DNA from: Madurella fahalii
Lineage: Eukaryota > Ascomycota > Sordariomycetes > Sordariales
Reading direction: 5' to 3'
Assembly (NCBI GenBank): GCA_029876055.1
Contig: CM056878.1
Location: 1,488,001-1,552,000, forward strand
Length of the DNA: 64,000 nucleotides
Position 1 is the stretch's first letter. The number at the start of each line of letters is the position of its first letter. The notes beneath the pieces are model-generated. The model did no database searches. It saw only the letters and a program-made list of their open reading frames with translations, and was not told where the DNA came from. The translations under genes were made by a program, and so were the position numbers. Shown in pieces: positions 56,759-64,000 of this stretch.

Positions 56759-58462
56759 ATGGCCACCCGTTCTCGGCTGGCGCCGGCCTTAAGAAGACTT
56801 TCAAGGACCCCGGCAAACTTGAACCGGCAATGCTCATTGCAGCAATTCCTATCTCGCCCCGAGCGTCACTTCAGCAGTTCCAGGCCACGCCTCTTCCACA
56901 GGACAGCCGTGGCATCCAATGGCAATTTCACAAGCGAAAAGTATTCGGACATCAAGCGAGACGGCCGCTTTGCCCAACTCACACAGGATCATGTCGCCTA
57001 CTTCCGGGAGCTCCTAGGGAGTGAGTCAGCCATCATCGATGGTGTGACCAATGATGCTACCGACGACATTGAGCCTTTCAACAGCGACTGGATGCGCAAA
57101 TACCGCGGCCACTGCAAGCTCGTGCTCAAGCCCGGTTCGACCGAGGAGGTCAGCAAGGTCCTCAAGTACTGCAATGACAATATGCTGGCAGTCGTCCCGC
57201 AGGGTGGCAACACCGGCCTGGTTGGCGGCTCGGTCCCGGTGTTTGACGAGATCGTCATCAACATGAGCCGGATGAACCAGATCATCGAGTTCGACGAGGT
57301 CAGCGGCACCCTGGTGGCCGAGGCCGGGTGCATCCTCGAGGTCGCGGATCAGTACTTGGCTAGCAAAGGCTACATCTTCCCTCTGGACCTCGGGGCTAAA
57401 GGGTCATGCCACATCGGAGGAAACCTCGCCACCAACGCTGGCGGTTTGCGGCTGCTCCGGTACGGAAGCTTGCACGGAACGGTGCTCGGGATAGAGGCCG
57501 TGCTCGCCGACGGGACCATTGTTGATGACCTCTGCAAGCTGCGCAAGAACAATACGGGCTACGATCTGAAGCAGCTTTTCATTGGCGCCGAGGGCACCAT
57601 CGGCATCATTACCAAGGTATCGATCCAGTGCCCCCAGCGCTCACCTGCCCAGAATGTTGCCTTCTTCGGTCTTGAGTCTTTCGACAAGGTCCAACAGGCA
57701 TTCAGAGAAGCAAAGGGCCAGTTGTCCGAGATCTTGTCTGCCTTTGAGCTGATGGACGAGGGCAGCCAGGCGTTGGTGCGACAGGTCACAAACAACAAGC
57801 GGCCGCTGGAGGAGCAATATCCGTTCTACTGCCTGATCGAGACGAGTGGCTCCAACGCCGATCACGACGGTGAGAAGCTGCAAGCCTTCCTCGAGGACGT
57901 AATGGAAAAGGGCATCGTTGCCGATGGGACACTCGCTCAGGATGAGACACAGCTCAAATCGCTGTGGGCTTGGCGAGAGGGCATTACCGAAGCCTTGGGC
58001 CACCTCGGCGGCGTGTACAAGTATGACGTCTCGATTCCGCTCAAGGAGTTGTACCAATTAGTCGAGGACACACGGGCCCGGGTCGACGCCGCCGGGTTGC
58101 TCGGAGATACAGAGGAGTACCCCGTCCGTGCTGTGGTCGGCTATGGGCACATGGGGGATGCCAACCTCCACTTGAATGTGTCTACGAGACGGTGCGATGA
58201 CAGGGTTGAGAAGGTTCTAGAGCCGTTTGTCTACGAGTGGATCGCAGAACGGCAAGGCAGCATCAGCGCTGAGCACGGTCTTGGTCTGATGAAAAAGAAG
58301 TACATCGGCTACAGCCGCAATCCGACCATGATTGGCTTGATGAAGAACATCAAGCGCACATTCGATCCGGTAGGAATCCCAAGGCTTCCCTGTCTCTTTA
58401 AGAGTGGCGTCACTGACATTGCGGCGCAGAATGGTATCCTCAACCCTTACAAGTATCTCTAA
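56759..58462 (+). CDS. DLD2: FAD-linked D-2-hydroxyglutarate / D-lactate dehydrogenase, mitochondrial
   Basis: Two exons (56759-58369 and 58430-58462) give 547 residues. The intron is 60 bp and stop-free; removing it restores FDPNGILNPYKYL at the C-terminus. The first 55 residues (MATRSRLAPALRRLSRTPAN, RHFSSSRPRLFHRTAVAS) are a mitochondrial presequence. The PCMH-type FAD-binding domain includes PQGGNTGLVGGSVP and GSCHIGGNLATNAGG. The C-terminal cap domain has YGHMGDANLHLN and SISAEHGLG, which supply metal and substrate ligands in this family. The layout matches yeast Dld2/Aip2 and human D2HGDH, which oxidise D-2-hydroxyglutarate, rather than the cytochrome-linked Dld1. Substrate choice is inferred from similarity. 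Confidence 0.92.
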   Translation: MATRSRLAPALRRLSRTPANLNRQCSLQQFLSRPERHFSSSRPRLFHRTAVASNGNFTSEKYSDIKRDGRFAQLTQDHVAYFRELLGSESAIIDGVTNDATDDIEPFNSDWMRKYRGHCKLVLKPGSTEEVSKVLKYCNDNMLAVVPQGGNTGLVGGSVPVFDEIVINMSRMNQIIEFDEVSGTLVAEAGCILEVADQYLASKGYIFPLDLGAKGSCHIGGNLATNAGGLRLLRYGSLHGTVLGIEAVLADGTIVDDLCKLRKNNTGYDLKQLFIGAEGTIGIITKVSIQCPQRSPAQNVAFFGLESFDKVQQAFREAKGQLSEILSAFELMDEGSQALVRQVTNNKRPLEEQYPFYCLIETSGSNADHDGEKLQAFLEDVMEKGIVADGTLAQDETQLKSLWAWREGITEALGHLGGVYKYDVSIPLKELYQLVEDTRARVDAAGLLGDTEEYPVRAVVGYGHMGDANLHLNVSTRRCDDRVEKVLEPFVYEWIAERQGSISAEHGLGLMKKKYIGYSRNPTMIGLMKNIKRTFDPVGIPRLPCLFKSGVTDIAAQNGILNPYKYL

Positions 58463-59826
58463 CCTTGGCGAGATGAACCTCCTCCAGCCGCACATGCGCG
58501 ATTTGTCAAAGTGTAAGCGGCCGACCGGCCTATCTGCCCGCCCTTGTACATTAGCTAGCGGCAATGGGCCGTGAATCCCTGTCATCAGCACTTTGTTCCG
58601 AGTCTTATCTCCGGTCACATTCAGTGGGAAGGCAAAAGAAAAGAAAGTCCGAGTGTTCCACGGATTTAAATGAAAAAGAATCCTGGAACAATTCCGGTGT
58701 GGCCATTTACTACAGTTAGGGGCTCTTGATGTGGCTAGTGACACGTCTTGATTTCAAGGTTGACCAGCCGATGAGCCGCTGACGGGCCTGCCATTCCAAT
58801 TGGACGGGTTGCGAACATGACACAACTGGGGACCCCTCCCTCCGTGCCGCATGCCCCTATCGGCTTCTGGACCAATCCAATCTTCAGATGACCAGGACGC
58901 TGACAAAACCCCCTGGTCATCAGATGTCGCTATGCCCGTCGGGCCTGCTGCAGGTGGCATTGGCAGAGCCCCTGGCTATGCAGAGGATGTTGTCCATGGA
59001 ATACTACTCAGCCCTATGGTAAGGCTCGGCGCCGGCGCCATGGCTTGCGAGCTGTCGACGCGATCCCGCGGAGTCTCCAACGGCGAGCCTGAGCGGCTTT
59101 CCCGCGGGGGTGGTGTGAAGCTCTTCCAAGAACCCCAGATGCCGATAGGTTGCGCGACGAGAACTTGGGAGGTTCCTTGCTCGTTGTCCTGCAGTCATGG
59201 TAGTGCCATGGCACATTGTGAAGTCGTTGGACAAGGCCCTCGGGCTCCACCGCGGCAGTCCTAGTGGGGGAGAGTCGAGGCCGAGGCCTGGGATCCCGAG
59301 AAAAGTAACGGCGTGCCTACATATCTCGAGGGTAATGATCTCGCTAGCCCGGGGATGTTTTAGTAATTGCCGTTTTGTCTTGACAGTCCACGCGACTCCG
59401 TTGCACGAGCCCATCAACCATGCCAAGAAGACGACGCCCACGCGTGAACCCAGGTCCCAACAAGAAACCCGACGGACAGCCCACTTGCCTACTTTGAATA
59501 TATCTTTCGTGCGGCAGGCTAGGTCCCGTTGCCATCAGTCTGCGGCGCCACTCCCCGCTACCAAGTCTTCTAGGTGCTAGACCGGGGGCAGTTGGGTCGA
59601 GATACAATCCCTCTCTCATTCCACGAAACCAACAACAGACTAGCTAGGATCGACGTCCGGCCTTCCGTTGCGTGGCCCCCTCAAGACCTGACGACAGCCT
59701 CGAGGAGAGTACAAAGGGCGCCTGGCCGAACTCGTGGGTTGTCATGGTTTGTCCTACGCCAACCACTACGAGTCGCTGCGGTACGACAGCCCGTGTCTTA
59801 CTTCATCTGCAACGTGATCAACAAAC
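58463..59826. other. Intergenic region upstream of the Zn2Cys6 gene
   Basis: About 1.36 kb with no supportable gene. Open frames on both strands are short and lack domains. It should contain the DLD2 3' UTR and the transcription-factor promoter. Confidence 0.45.
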
Positions 59827-62096
59827 ATGGGTGAGAACGCCATCTCATTGCGGAAAATTTCCAGATTTTTCCTACCCCCGGCCCCCGTCCCCCGGGTGTT
59901 GTTGGCTTGTTTCTTGGCTTTTACCACACTGGGAGACAACCTGCGAGTTCACTTGGCTAACTGTGACGCGAAGTGGGAGTTCCGGGAAAGTTCAAGGGCT
60001 GCAACAGTAGGTTTACCGTCGGCTGATGCAGCTGTCATTGCTCCATGGCCTGCTAACCTCTCCCGTAGCCTGCCGCCTTCGTCGAGTAAAAGTATGTAAC
60101 AAGCATCAGGCCATCTCGGCCATCTCGGCCACGAGTGGACGCGGGCACAAACAGGCTCACAGTGCTTTTAGTGCGACAACGAACGACCGTTTTGCAGGAA
60201 GTGCATCGATACCGGCAGGGAGTGCGCCGGCTACGAGCGCGAGACCGTGTTCATCATCGGCACCATCGAAGACCAGGGGCGCTGTTCATCACATCCGCCT
60301 CGAGTGCTGAAACCGAAGAAGGACAAGTCGCCGACACCGAAACCAAAGGAGGACAAGCTCAAGCTTGCTGCCGAAGAGCCCCTTCGGCCTGCCTGGGACG
60401 ATCTGGTCTCTGTCTCGCACCAGAACGAGAGCTACCGGCTCCAGATCGCCGCCCTTCACACGAATTTGCAGGCTGTTGCGAGAACTACAGATGGCCGTAG
60501 CAATGATGCGGACAGCAAGTCTGTCTTCGTCTCGCTTCCGCCCTACGAGGCTCCGGACGTACAGCCCTTCCTTAGCGAGGACGACTTTCAGTTGACATCG
60601 CAGTGCTTGGTGCATCTTGCGGCGCCGGATGACGACGGGAACGGGGATATGCAGACGGCAACCGACAGCATACTCATGTTCCTCTACGAGGTAAGCTCTT
60701 GACCGCGGAGGTCGACGCGCCGGGGACTGACCCAGTCGCGTAGCACAACAACTCGGTCTACTTCAGCAACCACCCTCATTGGAAAGACCCCTCGGTGCAG
60801 AATAATACAGTTAGGCGGATGGGACCGGAGCGCTTCCGCTCGTTTCCTAACCACCACTTCTTTGCCCGAGTCTACCGGCACAACGCTGTAAGCCGCCTTC
60901 CGGAACATTATCCACCATGTGCTTGAAAGACGTGCTTACACTCCGAGCGAAACCAGATCTTCGCCGCCCTCCTCAACCGCACGCCCACCTTCCTCTCCGG
61001 GCCCGAGTGGCTCTCCACGCCCTGGGAACTCCACCCCAAATCCCCCTTCGACCGCCTCCTCGACATAATCACCCTGCTCCCCGCAATTCTACACCGCGCC
61101 GACGGCATCCTCTCGCGAGAGCCTACAATGGCCCGCCGACTCATGTGCCAAGATCTCCTGAACAACTGCCTCGACATCGAACTACAACTGAGCAGGTGGT
61201 ACACGAGCTTACAACACCCATCCGCCTCTTCAACTTCTACCTCAACTCAACTACAACCCCTATTCTGGCCCACTCCAACCTCCCAAGCCTACAACCACCA
61301 CCACCACCACCACCATCATCATCACCACCACCACCAGCACCAGCAGCAAACGCCTTCCCCCTTCCCTTCTCCATTTGCCTTCCCCTCTCAGACCACCGCT
61401 CTCTGCCTCATCTACTACTGGGCCGCCCTGATCCTGTTCTACCCCAACCTCTGGAGGCTCTACTGGGCTGTCTACGAGCCCGTGCCCGAGGACTTCCCGC
61501 CCCAGCAACATCACCCCCATCAGCACCATCAGCACCACCAGCACGCGGTCCCTACCCATCCTGCCGGCGGCGGCACCGCGATCCTGCCCGCGGGCGTGCA
61601 GACCAACATCGCCGGCATCAACCCCATGCGCTACAGCTTCAAGCACGTCCGCGAGCTGGCCGCCAACGTGTGCCGTGCGTTAGATGCGGCGCTCGAGGGC
61701 TGTGCCCAGCCGGATATGCTGCTAGCGCCGCTGTGGGTGGTGGAGCGGTTCTGGGGTGACGTGGGCGGGCTTGGGGGCATGGGCATGGGTACGGGCATGG
61801 GGATGGGCATGGGAGCGGGAGGCGGAGGCGGAGGCGGAGGCGGCGGCGGCGGGAGTGGTGAGTTTGGGATGAACATGGGCATGGACATGGGTGTGGGTGT
61901 GGGTGTGAGTGTGGGTGTAGATGTGGGTATGGGCGTGGAGGGGATGGGCATGGGCATGGAAATGGGATATGGCACAGGGGACGGCAGGCTGGAGGCCGTG
62001 TGGTGCGAGGGGTTCCGCGCGCGAGTGACGGCAAGGGGGAGGGATATCCAGCAAGTTGTCCAGGGACGCGGTTGGGTTGATTTGACCAGCTTCTGA
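59827..62096 (+). CDS. Zn2Cys6 fungal transcription factor
   Basis: Six exons (59827-59830, 59974-60006, 60069-60091, 60172-60690, 60744-60887, 60957-62096) give 620 residues. The first coding exon is 4 nt (ATGG), and the zinc cluster is split over three more. Splicing creates MVGVPGKFKGCNTCRLRRVK then CDNERPFCRKCIDTGREC: the cysteines fit C-x2-C-x6-C-x6-C-x2-C-x6-C exactly. ERETVFIIGT follows, typical of one fungal Zn2Cys6 subfamily. The middle region is helical, as in the fungal transcription-factor regulatory domain. The last exon encodes a run of about 14 His with Gln, a Gly12 run, and Met/Gly- and Val/Gly-rich repeats. Targets cannot be predicted. Later exon boundaries are less sure than the first four. 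Confidence 0.85.
61296..61350 (+). repeat. CAC/CAT triplet repeat encoding poly-His
   Basis: A run of CAC and CAT codons, then CAG, within the last exon of the Zn2Cys6 gene. It encodes about 14 His with interspersed Gln. Confidence 0.85.
61770..61985 (+). repeat. Gly/Met/Val-rich coding repeat (GGCATG, GGC and GTGGGT units)
   Basis: Alternating GGCATGGG, GGCGGAGGC and GTGGGTGTG units give MGMGTGMGMGMG, a Gly12 run and VGVGVSVGVDVG in the C-terminal tail of the Zn2Cys6 gene. Confidence 0.85.
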
Positions 62097-63062
62097 GCAG
62101 CCAGCTCATCGTGGTGGCTTGGGTGCCGAGCTGGTCTGGGGAATCGGGAGGGGGCGGAGGTTGGGCTGGGTTGGAAGGGTTGGTTTCTTTGAGCTGAAGT
62201 TTACGGCCCAGCACGTGAAGGGACAGGGTACACATGGATACAGGGATGTTTTGTTCCGGTTAAGCTATCAGGTTTTTAGAGCATTGTTTCTCTGGTTTAT
62301 TTGTCCCCAGGGGTTACTTTTTACCCTTTGATTTTGATAATACTGGTAGACGCTCCAATCTAATGCTCTCCGCTAATTCCGAAACTTGGCCCGAAAAGGA
62401 AGGTCTTAACTACTGGTTCTGGCCTGGCAACCGGGGATGGTCCAAAAAAACAGTCATGGATTGACGTTGAAACCAGGCTTAATAAACAACCCCTGGATCG
62501 TGATTGATCCCCTATGTGTGTTGGTTGTTGGGTAGAGCAGCCAAGCGGCCGGCTATGTACGTGCCTCCCTGCCCTGCGCCGATTCTTTCCTTGGCGAAGG
62601 ATCTGACATGCTACGTAGCATGCATAACGCTATCGACGTTGGATCGACCGCTGGTGCATTGGGGAGGTTTGTTGGTGCAATCCTGTTATAGCGCGGCCGC
62701 CGTACACGTACATCTGCGGAGAAAAAGACGCGGGCGCGCCGCATTTGTCACGCTCAGGGATAAACAGGGGTGAACGGAGCTACCGCCAATTGCTCAGCCA
62801 CACAGCAACAAACCCCTGAGTGGCGTACTCTATATCGGAGATACTGGATTTATTTTCTCTGAGTTAACAGAGGGCGTGGTAGAGGTGCAAGGAAGGCACA
62901 TCGGAATAGTCCCGCACAACTTCCCTTGATTTGATGTTTGTGTTGACAAACGGGTTCGCCAGTTGGAATTCATCACACATGCAACCCCCTGACCGCCATT
63001 CTCGGCCCCCAAAAATATCATACAATGCCACAGTACCAGTACATCTAAAAGACCCCACCAGA
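62097..63062. other. Intergenic region between convergent genes
   Basis: About 970 bp between the Zn2Cys6 gene (+) and DNA ligase I (-). It should hold both 3' UTRs. No gene or repeat is supported. Confidence 0.5.
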
Positions 63063-64000
63063 CTAATACTCGAAATCGTCGTCAACCGCAGGCCCTTTAC
63101 TTTTTGTTACGCTCTCCTGCTTCCGGTACATCTCGGCTACCTGCCTGCTCGTCGTCGCCTCATCCGGCTTCTTGTCATCGCGGACCTTGATGAACCTGGG
63201 GAACCGCAAGCTGATGCCCTTCTCCCCGCTGGGGTCCACGCCCTCCTTCATGCCAGCCTTGTACCGGGGGCTGAGCGTCAGGTCAGCCGTCTTGACCTCC
63301 CACACGTAGCGCGGCTCAAACCAGACATCGGGCTGATGCTGCCCGCCTGAGCTGTGTGCGTAGAAGGGCTTGGGCCGGTCGATGACGATTTGTGAGAGGG
63401 ATTTGTGCAGCTCTTCGAGCACGGCTTCGCTGAAGCCTGTGCCAATGTTACAAACCGTCTCGTACGTGTCCGTACCCGGGTTGTAGCATGCCAGGAGGAA
63501 GGCACCGTAGACAGAGGTACGTTTGCCCCTGCCGTGGTAGGCGCCCAGGACGACGAGGTCGAGGGAATCACCGATTCCGGAGAGGTAGTCCTTTTTGATC
63601 TGGATTGTAAATTTGGTTAGCAATAACTCTACGTTGCCTGCTGTGTATGGAAATTTACCTTGAGCCAATTCCGACTCCGCTTGCTCGGCTCGTATCCGCT
63701 TTCCTGTCCGTCCAGCATCTTCACCATCAGACCCTCGCAAGACGCTTTGACCGACTCATCAAGGAACGTCTGGATCTCGTCCAGCTCCTGGCCGTCCATA
63801 GACGTGGCAAAGGCAAATTCACCTTCAACAGGGGTGAAGGACTTGTGCAGCAGTTCACGGCGCTCCCGGAGACTTTTTTCCACAACCGCCTCGCCGTTAA
63901 GATAGAGAAGATCAAAGGCAAACACGCACACCTTAACCTTGACTTCCTCCAGCTTGACGTCCTTCTTCTTCCGTGTCATGAGCTGTTGAAAAGGCAGGAC
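63063..64000 (-). CDS. CDC9: DNA ligase I (Cdc9), C-terminal part, truncated by the window edge
   Basis: Two exon parts are in the window (64000-63659 and 63599-63063) around a 59-bp intron (donor GTAAAT, acceptor CCAG). The frame is open at 64000, so the gene continues outside. Visible sequence begins within the adenylation domain (QQLMTRKKKDV, VCVFAFDLLYLNG) and includes the EGLMVK motif and the SRNWLK-IKKDYL motif, split by the intron. The OB-fold follows (GDSLDLVVLGAYHGRGKRTSVYG has the DLVVLGAY core), then FPRFIKVRDDKKPDEATTS, the conserved C-terminal signature of ATP-dependent replicative ligases. It seals Okazaki fragments and completes excision repair. The catalytic Lys (KYDGER) and the PCNA-binding N-terminus lie outside the window. 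Absence of BRCT repeats rules out ligase IV. Confidence 0.95.

Overview
The window is nuclear DNA from a filamentous ascomycete. It is most likely a Sordariomycete close to the Sordariales or Chaetomiaceae, judged from protein similarity remembered rather than searched. Supporting signs are moderately GC-rich sequence, genes with short introns (about 50 to 130 bp, GT-AG with CTAAC/CTGAC-like branch sites), one long intron near the start of cdc42, and many core eukaryotic genes single-spaced on both strands. No operons, insertion sequences, CRISPR arrays, rRNA genes or convincing tRNA genes were seen, and there is no secondary-metabolite cluster.

Layout. 1-1.6 kb is a weakly coding stretch, possibly a gene relic. 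1.6-4.0 kb (-) is a septin-like GTPase with a C-terminal membrane segment. 5.1-8.2 kb (-) is an RBBP6/Mpe1-type RING protein with a very long RS/RD tail. 9.7-10.9 kb (+) is sphinganine C4-hydroxylase. 13.9-15.7 kb (+) is a protein with an AMPK/CBM48-like N-terminus. 16.4-19.0 kb (-) is a mitochondrial PPR protein. 19.5-21.1 kb (+) is a histidine acid phosphatase. 21.3-22.1 kb (-) is Vma22. 24.7-25.7 kb (+) is Cdc42. 27.2-29.1 kb (+) is cytosolic AsnRS. 32.4-34.8 kb (+) is the four-RRM protein Mrn1. 35.8-37.0 kb (+) is the kinetochore protein Mtw1/Mis12. 37.2-39.5 kb (-) is Swc2/YL1. 39.9-43.6 kb holds three probably mitochondrial proteins: a cysteine synthase, an unknown protein and ribosomal bL19m. 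43.8-44.9 kb (-) is an orphan three-exon gene. 47.2-49.9 kb (+) is the Trk potassium transporter. 51.0-53.5 kb (-) is the XPB/Ssl2 helicase. 54.0-54.6 kb (+) is a small CHY zinc-finger protein. 54.9-55.9 kb (-) is proteasome subunit alpha4. 56.8-58.5 kb (+) is a D-2-hydroxyglutarate/D-lactate dehydrogenase. 59.8-62.1 kb (+) is a Zn2Cys6 transcription factor. 63.1 kb to the window end (-) is the C-terminus of DNA ligase I.

The genes mostly serve unrelated housekeeping roles: transcription, chromatin, DNA repair, proteolysis, translation, polarity, lipid and sulfur metabolism, and ion transport. The only functional grouping I see is the 39.9-43.6 kb trio of probably mitochondrial proteins, two of which share a 293-bp divergent promoter. 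The most interesting features are at gene-structure level: a 7-nt microexon in the proteasome alpha4 gene, 4- and 5-nt coding first exons, a 24-nt microexon, several stop-free introns of length 3n that hide inside long ORFs, candidate GC-AG introns, and coding or intergenic minisatellites. Exon joins were worked out by hand. Each final model is a multiple of three, but none has been checked against transcripts.
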